From positions 2,572,501 to 2,636,500 of the forward strand of contig UGTZ01000001.1 in the NCBI GenBank assembly GCA_900455085.1: DNA of 64,000 nucleotides. The letters run 5' to 3'. Shown one piece after another: positions 16,703 to 27,130 of this stretch; position 1 is the first letter of the stretch, and every line of letters starts with the position of its first letter. The notes beneath the pieces are model-generated. The model was given only the letters and a program-made list of their open reading frames with translations. It was not told where the DNA came from and did no database searches. Position numbers and translations under genes: made by a program. Source of the DNA: Providencia rettgeri. Its GTDB lineage: Bacteria; Pseudomonadota; Gammaproteobacteria; Enterobacterales; Enterobacteriaceae.

Positions 16703-18389
16703 ATGCGCCTATTAACTCTTTGGTTTTTATTTCTCATTTCTGTGTCTGCACAAGCGCTTAATAACCAAGAGCGCTTTACCGATATTGTGGCTAACGAGGT
16801 TCCTGCAGATATACGCCAAAAAGGTTTTATTTACTGTGTAAATGGGGTCGTAACGACATTTAATCCACAACTAGTCAGTAGCGGGTTAATTGTCGACCCT
16901 CTCGGTGCTCAAATTTATGATCGCCTATTAGATGTTGATCCATTTACCTATCGTTTGGTTCCAGAACTGGCTGCTAGCTGGGAAGTTCTCGATAACGGCG
17001 CAACCTACCGTTTATACCTGCGTAAAGATGTAAAGTTTCAAAACACAGCTTGGTATACACCAACGCGTAATATGAATGCTGATGATGTTGTGTTCAGTTT
17101 TTCTCGCATGTTTGAAGTCAACCATCCTTATCATTATATCAATGGGGGGACGTTACCCTTATTTCGATAGTTTACAATTTGCCAATAGTGTCCAAAGCAT
17201 ACGTAAAATTAATAACCATACGGTGGAGTTCCGTTTGAATTCACCTGATGCGTCTTTTTTATGGCATCTAGCAACACACTATGCTCCTGTCCTTTCATCC
17301 GAGTACGCCGATTACCTTTCAAGTATCAATCGCCAAGAGCTGATTGATTGGCGACCTGTGGGTACGGGGCCATTTCATTTAGATGACTACCAAGCAGGGC
17401 AATTCGTTAGACTCCTCAGAAATGACAATTACTGGAAGGGCTTGCCGCGTATGGAAGAAGTGATTGTTGATATGGGAGCCGGAGGAACTGGTCGCATTTC
17501 GAAATTACTCACCGGGGAATGTGATGTTTTAGCCTACCCTGCAGCAAGCCAATTAAAAGTATTACGAGATGACCCTCGTTTGCGGATTTCTATGCGTTCT
17601 GGGATGAATATTGCCTACCTCGCATTTAATACCAGTAAATCACCATTAGATAAACTAAAAGTACGTCAAGCAATTGCGTATGCAATTAATAATGAACGTC
17701 TAATGCAATCAATTTATTACGGTACAGCAGAAACAGCTGCATCTATTTTACCTAGAGCCTCATGGGCTTATGATAATCAAGCAAAGATCACTGACTATAA
17801 CCCCGAGCTTTCCAAACAAATGCTCAAAGAGATGGGATTAGAAAATCTAAAATTGGATTTATGGGTGCCGATCGCTTCGCAATCATATAACCCTAGTCCA
17901 CTAAAAATGGCTGAGCTCATCCAAGCAGACTTGGCGCAGGTTGGTATTGTTATGAATATCCGTTCTGTTGAAGGCCGCTTCCAAGAAAACCAATTAATGG
18001 ATAGAACCCATGATATGACATTAGCAGGTTGGACAACTGACAGTAATGACCCTGACAGTTTTTTCCGCCCGCTACTAAGCTGTGCGGCAATTGGTTCCCA
18101 AACCAATTTAAGCCATTGGTGTAACCCCGCTTTTGATGAAATATTACATAAGGCACTATTGACACAGCAATTAGCCGCACGTATAGATTATTACCATCAG
18201 GCACAGCAAATTTTAGGGGAAGATTTACCTGTCTTACCCCTCGCCTACTCTTTACGTTTGCAGGCCTATCGCTATGATATAAAAGGGCTAATGATCAGTG
18301 CGTTTGGTAATACCTCATTTGCCGGTGTGTATCGGGAAATGGAGCAGGCTGAAAAAGTTTCTCCGAAAAAACAGAGGCAGCAACCATGA
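16703..18389 (+). pseudogene. sapA: Peptide transport periplasmic protein SapA, frameshifted in this assembly
   Basis: SapA is the solute-binding protein (SBP family 5) of the SapABCDF transporter, linked to antimicrobial-peptide resistance and, for SapBCDF in E. coli, putrescine export. The first 155 codons (signal peptide MRLLTLWFLFLISVSAQA; then YCVNGVVTTFNPQ) run into a stop, while the remaining 420 continue in another frame from RYPYFDSLQFANSV. Removing one G from the G6 run at 17144-17149 restores a 561-residue protein (E. coli 547) that is collinear throughout. It starts the sap operon, with its stop overlapping sapB by four bases. Confidence 0.94.
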
Positions 18390-19351
18390 TAATTTATTCA
18401 CTGCGTCGTTTTTTACTTTTATTAGTCACGGTATTCTTCTTATCACTAGTCAGCTTTAGCTTAAGCTATTTTACGCCTAATGCACCACTGAGTGGCGCAT
18501 CACTTATCGATGCCTATATTTTTTATTTTGAAGGCTTACTTCATTTTGATTTTGGCGTTTCAAGTATTAACGGGGAACCCATCACCGAACAATTAAGAGA
18601 CACATTCCCTGCCACCATGGAGTTATGCATTTTAGCGTTTATTTTTGCTTTAACGACAGGTATTCCACTTGGGATTATCGCTGCTTTTTGGCGTAATAAA
18701 CCAGCGGATATTGCTATCAGTGTTTTTGCTTTATTAGGATTTTCTGTCCCTGTATTTGTACTCGCACTCGTTTTAACCCTCTTTTTCTCATTACATTTAG
18801 GGTGGCTACCTGTATCGGGTCGAATTGACCTATTATACAATTTAAAAACAGTAACTGGCTTTGCCTTGGTAGATGCATGGCTTTCGGATTCACCCTATCG
18901 TAAAGATATGATCATCAATGTACTTGAACACATGGTGTTACCGGTTCTGACTTTAGCGCTCGCACCAACAACCGAGGTTATTCGGTTGGTACGTAATAGC
19001 ACCGAAGAAGTCGCCAGTGAAAATTATATCAAAGCAGCCGCTATTCGAGGGTTGTCACGAATTAAAATCATCCGCCGCCATATTTTTCATAATGCTATCC
19101 CCCCCATTATTCCTAAGCTTGGGCTACAGTTTTCTACTATGCTGACACTGACCATGGTAACTGAACTCGTTTTTAACTGGCCAGGGCTTGGCCGTTGGTT
19201 AGTTACTGCTATCCGCCAAGAAGATTACTCCGCAATATCCGCTGGCGTGATGCTAATTGGCGCACTAGTGATTACTGTAAATGTGTTGTCTGATATTTTA
19301 GGCGCCATGATGGACCCATTAAAACATAAGGATTGGTATGTCCTCAGATAA
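18386..19351 (+). CDS. sapB: Sap transporter permease SapB
   Basis: A 321-residue DppB-type ABC permease of the inner membrane, with about six helices. The BPD_transp_1 coupling motif EVASENYIKAAAIRGLSRIKI near residue 215 contacts the ATPases. The ATG overlaps the sapA stop (ATGA), so translation is coupled. It forms the permease pair with SapC. Confidence 0.96.
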   Translation: MIIYSLRRFLLLLVTVFFLSLVSFSLSYFTPNAPLSGASLIDAYIFYFEGLLHFDFGVSSINGEPITEQLRDTFPATMELCILAFIFALTTGIPLGIIAAFWRNKPADIAISVFALLGFSVPVFVLALVLTLFFSLHLGWLPVSGRIDLLYNLKTVTGFALVDAWLSDSPYRKDMIINVLEHMVLPVLTLALAPTTEVIRLVRNSTEEVASENYIKAAAIRGLSRIKIIRRHIFHNAIPPIIPKLGLQFSTMLTLTMVTELVFNWPGLGRWLVTAIRQEDYSAISAGVMLIGALVITVNVLSDILGAMMDPLKHKDWYVLR

Positions 19352-20228
19352 TTTTTATCGTGAACAAAAAATGCCATCCCCAACACGAGTGGTATGGAAT
19401 ATCTTCTCATCAGATGTGGTTTCTATGGTGGGATTTTTTGGTGTGTTAGTTTTATTAATTTTATGCTTTGTTGGCTCTTATCTAGCACCTTATGCACTAG
19501 ACCAACAATTTTTAGGTTACCAATTAACACCACCGTCTTGGTCACATTATGGTGATGTTGCCTTCTTCTTTGGAACTGACGACCTTGGTCGTGATATTCT
19601 GAGTCGGCTATTAATTGGCACTAAATCAACGTTTGGTGCGGCTATTTTAGTCACACTGATTGCAACACTAATTGGATTAGTTCTCGGCTGCCTAGCGGGA
19701 ATGACTCGCGGGTTAAAATCTGCAATTTTTAACCATATACTCGATACCTTGCTGTCAATCCCATCCTTATTACTCGCTATTATTGTCGTCGCTTTTATGG
19801 GCGCTAGTTTAGAAAATGCGATGCTCGCTATTTGCCTTGCATTAATTCCGCGAATGGTAAGAACCATCTATGTTGCTGTACATGATGAATTAGATAAAGA
19901 ATACATCGTTGCCGCACGCCTAGATGGCGCTTCAAACATTTTTATTTTATGGTATACCGTACTGCCAAACATCACCCCTATTCTCGTCACTGAACTAACT
20001 CGGGCACTTTCAATTGCCATTTTAGATATTGCCGCTTTAGGTTTTCTTGATTTAGGTGCACAACTTCCATCTTCTGAATGGGGTGCCATGCTAGGAGATA
20101 CTTTAGAGCTTATCTACGTTGCTCCCTGGACGGTTATCTTACCCGGTGTCGCTATCATGATAAGCGTGCTTTTTGTTAACCTTTTAGGTGATGGGCTACA
20201 CCGTGCCATCAATGCGGGAGTTGAATAA
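19338..20228 (+). CDS. sapC: Sap transporter permease SapC
   Basis: A 296-residue DppC-type ABC permease. The N-terminal cytoplasmic part is followed by the family's oligopeptide-permease N-domain and about six helices, with the periplasmic signature FGTDDLGRDILSRL near residue 75 and the coupling motif DKEYIVAARLDGAS. The start lies 14 bases inside sapB. Confidence 0.96.
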   Translation: MSSDNFYREQKMPSPTRVVWNIFSSDVVSMVGFFGVLVLLILCFVGSYLAPYALDQQFLGYQLTPPSWSHYGDVAFFFGTDDLGRDILSRLLIGTKSTFGAAILVTLIATLIGLVLGCLAGMTRGLKSAIFNHILDTLLSIPSLLLAIIVVAFMGASLENAMLAICLALIPRMVRTIYVAVHDELDKEYIVAARLDGASNIFILWYTVLPNITPILVTELTRALSIAILDIAALGFLDLGAQLPSSEWGAMLGDTLELIYVAPWTVILPGVAIMISVLFVNLLGDGLHRAINAGVE

Positions 20229-21223
20229 TGCCACTACTAGACATCCGCAATTTAACTATCGAATTTATGACTGCCAATGGCCCAGTCAAAGCTGTTGATC
20301 GCGTATCAATGACATTATCTGAAGGGGAAATCCGAGGTTTAGTCGGCGAATCAGGTTCTGGAAAAAGCCTTATTGCAAAAGCTATCTGTGGCGTAACGAA
20401 AGACAACATTCGTGTGAAAGCCGACCGTTTTCGCTTTCAAGACATTGACTTACTAAAACTCAGCCCACGTAAACGTCGCAAGTTAATTGGCCATAATATC
20501 TCCATGATATTTCAAGAGCCACAATCTTGTCTCGACCCAGCCGCTGATATAGGCAAACAGCTTATCCAATCGATTCCTGGATGGACATATAAAGGCCGCT
20601 GGTGGCAACGTTTTAATTGGCGTAAACGCCGTGCAATAGAACTGTTACACCGTGTGGGGATAAAAGATCATAAAGATATCATGCGCAGTTACCCTTATGA
20701 ACTCACCGATGGTGAATGTCAAAAAGTCATGATAGCGATTGCGATAGCTAACCAACCACGGTTATTAATCGCCGATGAACCCACCAATGCGATGGAATCT
20801 ACCACTCAGGCGCAAATTTTCCGTTTACTAGATAAATTAAACCAAAACAATAATATGGGAATTTTGCTCATTAGCCATGATATGGAAATGATGTCAAAAC
20901 TTGTTGACCGCATCAACGTACTCTATTGTGGGCAAACGGTTGAGAGCGCAACACCAGAAGATATCCTACAGCGGCCACGCCACCCTTATACCCAAGCGTT
21001 AATCCGTTCAATCCCAGATTTTGAAAGCCCTCTTCCCCACAAAGGGCGGTTAAATACGTTACCTGGTGCAATTCCTTCTCTTGAACATTTACCTATTGGT
21101 TGCCGTCTTGGCCCCCGTTGCCCTTATGCACAACGTACTTGCATCAATGCGCCTCAACTGCGCAATATTAAAGGCCACCTCGTTGCTTGCCATTATCCGC
21201 TAAACACCGAGGAACAATCTTAA
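20228..21223 (+). CDS. sapD: Sap transporter ATP-binding protein SapD
   Basis: A 331-residue ABC ATPase of the oligopeptide type. Walker A is GESGSGKS (about 39-46) and Walker B LLIADEPT. The signature is degenerate (LTDGECQ instead of LSGGQxQ), as in E. coli SapD. The C-terminal oligopeptide-ABC domain has the Cys-rich CRLGPRCPYAQRTC pattern. Start and sapC stop overlap by one base (TAATG). E. coli SapD is also implicated in Trk potassium uptake. Confidence 0.96.
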   Translation: MPLLDIRNLTIEFMTANGPVKAVDRVSMTLSEGEIRGLVGESGSGKSLIAKAICGVTKDNIRVKADRFRFQDIDLLKLSPRKRRKLIGHNISMIFQEPQSCLDPAADIGKQLIQSIPGWTYKGRWWQRFNWRKRRAIELLHRVGIKDHKDIMRSYPYELTDGECQKVMIAIAIANQPRLLIADEPTNAMESTTQAQIFRLLDKLNQNNNMGILLISHDMEMMSKLVDRINVLYCGQTVESATPEDILQRPRHPYTQALIRSIPDFESPLPHKGRLNTLPGAIPSLEHLPIGCRLGPRCPYAQRTCINAPQLRNIKGHLVACHYPLNTEEQS

Positions 21224-22027
21224 ATGGAAACCTTACTTGAAGTCCGTAATCTCACTAAAACTTTCCGTTTTCGTGAGGGCCTATTTCATCGGCACGAATT
21301 GCAAGCTGTTAAGCCTGTTAGCTTTAACTTACAGGCAGGCCAAACATTAGCCATTATTGGTGCCAATGGCTCAGGAAAATCAACTCTTGCGCGAATGTTA
21401 TCCGGCGTTGTAGAACCCACCAGCGGCGATATTTTTATACACGGACAACCACTTAATTTTGGCGATTATAGCTACCGTTGCCAGCGTATTCGCATGATTT
21501 TCCAAGATCCAAGTACGTCCCTAAATCCAAGGCAGCGTATTGGTCAAACGCTTGAACTCCCTTTAAAATTAAACACTGACTTAACTGGCATAGAACGTGA
21601 AAGGCGCATTATTCAAACGCTTCGCCAAGTCGGGTTACTTGCTGACCACGCTGAATATTACCCACATATGTTAGCATCGGGGCAAAAACAACGTATTGCA
21701 CTGGCAAGAGCACTTATTCTACAACCCGAAATTATCATTGCTGATGAAGCGCTAGCTTCGTTAGACATGTCCATGCGCTCACAGATCATCAACTTAATGT
21801 TAGATTTGCAAGCAAAACAAGATATTGCATTTATCTATGTTACCCAGCACTTAGGGATGATGAAACACGTCAGCGATAAAATGCTTGTGATGGATAAAGG
21901 TGAAGTTGTCGAACGTGGTAATACAGCAGAAGTTTTAGCCGCCCCTCTTCATGACGTTACCCGACGACTAATTGAAAGCCACTTTGGTGAGCCTCTGTCA
22001 ATAGATGCTTGGCGACAAGATTTATAA
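21224..22027 (+). CDS. sapF: Sap transporter ATP-binding protein SapF
   Basis: A 267-residue ABC ATPase, second nucleotide-binding subunit. Walker A is GANGSGKS, signature LASGQKQR, Walker B IIIADEAL. The ATG follows the sapD stop with no gap. It is the last gene of the operon, followed by a strong hairpin. Confidence 0.96.
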   Translation: METLLEVRNLTKTFRFREGLFHRHELQAVKPVSFNLQAGQTLAIIGANGSGKSTLARMLSGVVEPTSGDIFIHGQPLNFGDYSYRCQRIRMIFQDPSTSLNPRQRIGQTLELPLKLNTDLTGIERERRIIQTLRQVGLLADHAEYYPHMLASGQKQRIALARALILQPEIIIADEALASLDMSMRSQIINLMLDLQAKQDIAFIYVTQHLGMMKHVSDKMLVMDKGEVVERGNTAEVLAAPLHDVTRRLIESHFGEPLSIDAWRQDL

Positions 22028-22036
22028 TGGCTTTTC

Positions 22037-22070
22037 CATTGTCTGTGAGGAATTTTACTCACAGACAATG
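22037..22070. terminator. Hairpin between sapF and the DUF817 gene
   Basis: Perfect 13-bp arms (22037-22049 and 22058-22070, CATTGTCTGTGAG) lie between convergent genes. No U-run follows on either strand, so it is a strong stem but not a canonical intrinsic terminator. Confidence 0.6.
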
Positions 22071-22085
22071 AACTAAACTCGTTAT

Positions 22086-22952
22086 TTAGCGTGATATCGT
22101 GACATTAGCCTTAATATGTTTAAGGTGAACGACTATCGTAAATGTGACAATCACCAATAGTGACCATGCTCCCCATTTGCCTGCATGTACCATTGACCAA
22201 GCTCCAATCTGGTTTGGATATTGCCAAACACCAAAAAATGTCCCAAAATTCTCAGCCAACCAAATAAAAAAGCCAATTAGCATAAATGCGAGCAATAATG
22301 GCATTTTTCGTTCTTTATCTAGCGGAGTATAAAAAACCACACTACGGGCATACAACCCCATAATAAATGCAGCTAAATACCAGCGATAATCATCAATATA
22401 ATGATGGCTAAAAAAATTAATATAAATAGCTAATGCAACTAATGTTGCCATCCAATAGGGTGGATAGTGTTCAATTCTTACTTTAAAAAATCGCCAAGAT
22501 TGAATGATATAGCTCCCTACAGCGGCATACATAAAGCCAGTAAATAAAGGAACTCCCCAAAGCTTAGTGTAAGCTTCATCTGGATATTGCCATGATCCAA
22601 TCGTTGCTGACGTTTTAAACAACTCCATCATAAAACCGACTAAATGGAAAACACAAATAGCCTTTAACTCATCCCAGGTTTCCAGTTTTGACCACACTAA
22701 CAAGGCTTGAAAGGCAACTGCAAAAATCAATAACAAGTCATAGCGAGGGATGCCAATTAGCCCTTTAGCTGGTACCAAAAATAGCGCCAGAAAGAAAAAA
22801 CCAGCGAATAAACAAGAACGAGCATTAATTAAACCGAAAAACCAAAACTCTAATAGAAAACGTTTAATGCCATGGCTATTATTCGGTTGATGTGCCATTA
22901 AAATTTGGTCTAATTTCCCTAACACATTCAATTTTTGACACAAACTGGTCAT
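22086..22952 (-). CDS. DUF817 family integral membrane protein
   Basis: A 288-residue polytopic protein with about eight hydrophobic helices. The conserved pairs GSWQYPDE and FGVWQYPNQ are characteristic of DUF817 (YpjA-like), as are HHYIDDYRWYL and acidic residues in helices. The function is unknown. It is a single gene, convergent with sap and divergent from gstA, absent from this position in E. coli. Confidence 0.82.
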   Translation of the reverse strand: MTSLCQKLNVLGKLDQILMAHQPNNSHGIKRFLLEFWFFGLINARSCLFAGFFFLALFLVPAKGLIGIPRYDLLLIFAVAFQALLVWSKLETWDELKAICVFHLVGFMMELFKTSATIGSWQYPDEAYTKLWGVPLFTGFMYAAVGSYIIQSWRFFKVRIEHYPPYWMATLVALAIYINFFSHHYIDDYRWYLAAFIMGLYARSVVFYTPLDKERKMPLLLAFMLIGFFIWLAENFGTFFGVWQYPNQIGAWSMVHAGKWGAWSLLVIVTFTIVVHLKHIKANVTISR

Positions 22953-23258
22953 TTATTCGCTCACCTAATTTTTTATTACTTAGTTTGTTTTCTTTCATAA
23001 GACAAGGTGAGGAGTTTAACAAAATAGTTATCCCCTACATAAGGTAACTATCTTAGATTTATGCATTTTTATTTTTTATAGTTTTAAGCGCTGGGTTTAC
23101 ACTACCTATTAATATTAACGATACTTGCCATCCGATTTTAAGTTTTATTTTTTAACTCGCACCTGATGGCAATTCGTTAACAAAAAGTAATGATATACTT
23201 AAATGATATGTGTTTATTTGCTATATGAATGCCAATCCAACAATTTAGGAGTTTTATG

Positions 23259-23828
23259 ATGAAATTATATTACGCTCCCGGTGCTTGCTCACTTTCTCCC
23301 CACATCATTCTGCGTGAAACTGGTTTAGATTTCAGTATTGAGCGAGTGAATATAAAAGAAAAAAAGACTGAGAAAGGTGAAGACTTTTTAGCAATAAACC
23401 CAAAAGGACAGGTACCAACCTTAGTGCTAGATAATGGCGAACAACTCACTGAAGGTGCTGTTATTGTTCAATATATTGCGGATCAAAAACCGGATCGTAA
23501 CCTGATAGCACTTCCAGGTTCGATGAAGCGTTATCATCAACTAGAAGCCTTGAATTTTATTTCAACAGAGCTACATAAAACGTTCTCACCTTTATTCACT
23601 CCAGGGACACCAGAAGAGTATAAAGATACTGTCCGTAAGGTATTGTTTAATAAGTTTGAGTATGTTGATAGCGTGCTCGCTAAACAAGCTTTCTTTGCTG
23701 GAGATACTTTTAGTGTCGCTGATGCCTATTTATTTACGGTTAGTAATTGGGCAAAACACGTTGGGCTTGATCTGACTAGCTTGGCCCACCTGCAAGATTA
23801 CAGTGCTAAAATCGCTAAACGCCCCTAA
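23259..23828 (+). CDS. gstA: Glutathione S-transferase (beta class), C-terminus frameshifted
   Basis: Closest to Proteus mirabilis GST B1-1. The start at 23259 gives MKLYYAPGACSLSPH with the beta-class Cys10 that forms a mixed disulfide with glutathione, then NPKGQVPTL (cis-Pro loop) and the C-terminal helical domain. In this sequence the frame stops after AKRP at 23828 (189 residues). The expected tail NVQDALKAEGLI follows in another frame to a stop at 23864-23866, so indels in the CCCC/AAA runs near 23822-23829 probably truncated it artificially. AGGAG lies seven bases upstream. Confidence 0.93.
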   Translation: MKLYYAPGACSLSPHIILRETGLDFSIERVNIKEKKTEKGEDFLAINPKGQVPTLVLDNGEQLTEGAVIVQYIADQKPDRNLIALPGSMKRYHQLEALNFISTELHKTFSPLFTPGTPEEYKDTVRKVLFNKFEYVDSVLAKQAFFAGDTFSVADAYLFTVSNWAKHVGLDLTSLAHLQDYSAKIAKRP

Positions 23829-23874
23829 ATGTTCAAGACGCATTAAAAGCGGAAGGCCTAATCTAATCTGTAGA

Positions 23875-23905
23875 ATAGCGCTCCTTTCGATAGAGCGCTA
23901 TTTTT
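23875..23905 (+). terminator. Terminator of gstA
   Basis: Perfect 9-bp arms (ATAGCGCTC 23875-23883; GAGCGCTAT 23893-23901) are followed by a T5 run. It is between convergent gstA and pdxY and may act both ways. Confidence 0.88.
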
Positions 23906-23921
23906 GATAATACAAATCAAT

Positions 23922-24787
23922 TTAATCTAATTGTGTTGCACAGAAATTATGTTTTGGGTTAACCATTTTGTCTTGAGCAGCAACGAGTTGTAATTCGTAT
24001 TCTTCCATTTCTTTGGTTTTTATCATCACTTCATATACCGCAGCTGCGACATGCTCTAATCCCTTATCTAAAGGCTCACCTTTCAATAAGTTAACCAACA
24101 TTAAACCACTGGGTCAAATCACCAACACCAACAGGTTGTTTTTCACCAAAATCAACTAATGGACGACTAACATGCCAGCTATGGTTCCGCAGTAACCAAA
24201 ATCATCTCAAAACGATCAGCACGATATCCCGCACGACTTAAATGCTTAACAAGCACTATTTTAGGGCCTTTGTGGCATAATTCACGTGCAGCTTGCGTGG
24301 CCTCTTCGACATTTTTAATAGTTCTACCCGTTAAGGTTTCTAGTTCTAGTAAGTTTGGTGCAATAACATCACTAGCAGCCAGTGCACGCTCACAAAGGAA
24401 TTCAGCAACCCCAGGAGCAACAATACAACCCTTCTCAGGATGCCCCATGACTGGATCACAAAAATACAGGGCTTGGGGGTTTGCTGCTTTTACTCTTTGC
24501 ACGATAGCAAGAATATCATTCCCTTGCTCTGCTGACCCAATATAGCCACTTAATATAGCATCACAAATTTCTAATTTATGGATTTTAGCTAAACCATCAA
24601 CGATATCGGTTAAGTGCTGCGCTGGAAAGACACTTCCAGTCCATTGTGAGTACTGTGTATGATTCGAAAATTGTACGGTATTGAGTGGCCACACATCTAC
24701 GCCCATTCGGCACATAGGAAATGCAGCAGCACTGTTTCCTGCATGGCCGAAAACAACATGGGATTGAATTGATAATACGCTTTTCAT
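23922..24787 (-). pseudogene. pdxY: Pyridoxal kinase PdxY, two frameshifts in this assembly
   Basis: A PfkB-family kinase of the vitamin B6 salvage pathway. The N-terminal 202 codons (MKSVLSIQSHVVFGHAGNSA..; CDPVMGHPEKG) read to a stop at 24179. The rest (SWHVSRPLVDFGEKQPVGVG, then GLMLVNLLKGEPLDKGLEH) continues in two other frames to 23922. Removing one C at 24183-24184 and one at 24111-24113 (minus-strand C, plus-strand G) gives exactly 287 residues, the E. coli length. The catalytic region GVGD is restored by this. Two compensable insertions suggest sequencing error. It lies downstream of tyrS as in E. coli. Confidence 0.93.
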
Positions 24788-24852
24788 TAAGAACCCAAAA
24801 AATTGTTATATCGAATGAAGAGAAATCAGTGATTACCCATTGCAAATATGAA

Positions 24853-24977
24853 TACACTCCAAATAATCCAAGTCATATATAGGTGACATAAGAAAATAAG
24901 CCGAGGACATACATCAGTATGCAATTCAGAGAGCCTAGCGCAGTCAACACCAATACAGTTTGAATTATGACGAGTAC
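24853..24977. repeat. Dispersed intergenic repeat-like element, 125 bp
   Basis: The tyrS-pdxY gap holds an imperfect palindrome. The ends pair over 12 of 18 positions (ACTCCAAATAATCCAAGT against ACTCGTCATAATTCAAAC from the other end), and a central stem-loop CATACATCAGTATG lies inside. Size, position between operon genes and symmetry resemble ERIC-like intergenic repeats of enterobacteria, but it is not the ERIC sequence. No second copy is present in this window. Confidence 0.5.
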
Positions 24978-25020
24978 AGCCCGGAAGATCCCAGGCTGAT
25001 ATTACAAAGGTTAGTCAGAG

Positions 25021-26295
25021 CTATTTCCAATTAATTAAACAGTCGTTTTTCTTACCGCGACGGATCAATGTATAACGCCCAAACAGGCGGTCTGCATCAG
25101 AGAAGACATACATTGGTTCTGTTTGTTTCTGGCCATTAATAGATACCGCGTTAGAACTAATTGCCGTTCTTGCTTGCCCACGAGAAGGCGTTAACTCTGA
25201 ATCTACTAAAGCTTGCTGTAAATCAGCACCTGCTTCTAAGGTAATACAAGGAATACCATCTTGAGCTAATTGTTCAAAATCAGCTTCAGTTAAATCAGAT
25301 ACTGCACCAGAGAATAAGCTTTCAGTAATACGTTTTGCAGCAGCAAGCCCTTCTTCACCATGTACCAGTTTAGTGACTAATTCTGCCAGTACATATTGAG
25401 CCCGAGGCGCTTTTCCGCTGTTTTTATCTTCTTCTTCCAGTGCATTAATTTCATCTATTTCCATGAATGTGAAGAATTTTAAGAAGCGATAAACATCGGC
25501 ATCTGCAGTGTTGATCCAGAACTGGTAAAATTTATATTGGCTAGTTTTCTTGGAGTCTAACCAAACTGCACCACCCTCAGTTTTACCGAATTTAGTGCCG
25601 TCTGCTTTGGTAATCAGAGGTACCGTCATGCCAAATACTTGGTTTTGGTGTAGACGGCGAGTTAAATCGATACCAGAAGTGATGTTTCCCCATTGGTCAG
25701 AACCACCAATTTGCAGTTCCACACCCATCTCTTTATTCAAATTTGCAAAGTCATAACCTTGTAAAAGGTTATAAGCAAACTCAGTAAAAGAGATACCAAC
25801 GTCATCACGATTTAAGCGTTGCTTAACAGACTCACGGTTAATCATTTGGTTAACAGAAAAGTGCTTACCAATATCACGCAAGAAAGTCAGTACATCCATT
25901 TTGCCAAACCAATCATAGTTGTTAGCAAGGCGTGCACTGTTATCACCGCAATCAAAACTTAGAAATGGTGAAACTTGGTTACGAATTTTCTCTACCCACT
26001 CTTGAACGGTTTCTGTGGTGTTTAATTTACGTTCAGTAGCTTTAAAGCTCGGATCTCCAATAAGGCCCGTTGCGCCACCGACCAACGCCACAGGCTTGTG
26101 CCCGGCTAGTTGGAATCGTTTTAAACACAGCAAAGGAACCAGATGTCCCAAATGCAAGCTATCAGCGGTAGGATCGAAGCCACAATAGAGAGAGATAGGG
26201 CCCTGCGCCAGTCTCTCTGCTAACGCATCCTCATCCGTTACCTGGGCAACGAGGCCCCGCTCTTGCAATTGTTTAATCAGGTTATTGCTAGACAT
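25021..26295 (-). CDS. tyrS: Tyrosyl-tRNA synthetase
   Basis: A class I aminoacyl-tRNA synthetase. The start at 26295 (MSSNNLIKQLQERG) gives 424 residues, the E. coli length. The HIGH-type motif is HLGH, the KMSKS-type motif KFGKT, and the C-terminal S4-like RNA-binding domain begins near residue 350. It lies between pdxH and pdxY on the same strand, as in E. coli. Confidence 0.97.
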   Translation of the reverse strand: MSSNNLIKQLQERGLVAQVTDEDALAERLAQGPISLYCGFDPTADSLHLGHLVPLLCLKRFQLAGHKPVALVGGATGLIGDPSFKATERKLNTTETVQEWVEKIRNQVSPFLSFDCGDNSARLANNYDWFGKMDVLTFLRDIGKHFSVNQMINRESVKQRLNRDDVGISFTEFAYNLLQGYDFANLNKEMGVELQIGGSDQWGNITSGIDLTRRLHQNQVFGMTVPLITKADGTKFGKTEGGAVWLDSKKTSQYKFYQFWINTADADVYRFLKFFTFMEIDEINALEEEDKNSGKAPRAQYVLAELVTKLVHGEEGLAAAKRITESLFSGAVSDLTEADFEQLAQDGIPCITLEAGADLQQALVDSELTPSRGQARTAISSNAVSINGQKQTEPMYVFSDADRLFGRYTLIRRGKKNDCLINWK

Positions 26296-26456
26296 CAATG
26301 ACTCCATCAGTTGTATTTTGTCTATCTATTTTGGTTTAAATGACCAGTAAGTTTGAGAGGTTTGTCAAAAACTCACCAGTGTAATTTGTCAATTTTCTTA
26401 AATGAAGCTATAGCATAAAGCGCATATCAATTAAGTGCCAGCTAAAAAACATGATC

Positions 26457-27110
26457 CTAAGGGGCTAATCTGTCAATTTTCCAGCCATTCTCTTCTCGCT
26501 GGTATAAAAAACGGTCATGCAAACGGTGAGCACCACCTTGCCAAAATTCAACACTATCAAATACCACTCGATACCCCCCCCAAAAACTAGGTAGTGGGAC
26601 GTCACCATTCTTAAATTTTTGTTTTAGCTCTAAAAATTTTCCTTCTAAAATACCACGTGCTGAGATTTTAGAAGATTGCGCTGATGCCCATGCTGCAATT
26701 TGGCTATCTTTTGGCCTACTATGAAAATATTTAATTACTTCAATAGGGTTTAAACGTTCGGCAACGCCTATGAAATTGACTTGGCGCTCTAATGGATACC
26801 ATGGAAAATGCAGGCTAATTTTATTGTTTTTTTCTAAATGCTGTGCTTTTCGGCTACCTAAATTAGTATAAAATACAAGGCCTTTATCATCAAAATGTTT
26901 TAATAGTACGATACGCTGGTAGGGTTGCCCGGTTTCATCCACCGTAGCAACACACATGGCTGTTGGGTCACTCAAACGAGCTTCGCATGCCTGTTTCATC
27001 CATAGTTCGAAAAGGGTCAATGGGTTTGGTGTTAAATCATGGCGTCTTAACCCACCTTTTGTGTATTCTCGACGTACTGCTGCGAGGTCAATCTCACCTA
27101 GTTCGTTCAT
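26457..27110 (-). CDS. pdxH: Pyridoxamine 5'-phosphate oxidase
   Basis: An FMN enzyme that makes pyridoxal 5'-phosphate from PNP or PMP, forming a B6 cluster with pdxY. The start at 27110 gives 217 residues (E. coli 218), preceded by GGATG. Motifs are YQRIVLLKHFD, YTNLGSRKAQ (FMN binding), SRPKDSQIAAWAS, and the C-terminal GGAHRLHDRFLYQRE with the substrate-binding RLHDR. It follows anmK by 20 bp and is probably co-transcribed. Confidence 0.96.
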   Translation of the reverse strand: MNELGEIDLAAVRREYTKGGLRRHDLTPNPLTLFELWMKQACEARLSDPTAMCVATVDETGQPYQRIVLLKHFDDKGLVFYTNLGSRKAQHLEKNNKISLHFPWYPLERQVNFIGVAERLNPIEVIKYFHSRPKDSQIAAWASAQSSKISARGILEGKFLELKQKFKNGDVPLPSFWGGYRVVFDSVEFWQGGAHRLHDRFLYQREENGWKIDRLAP

Positions 27111-27130
27111 TTTTGCATCCTTAACCACAA

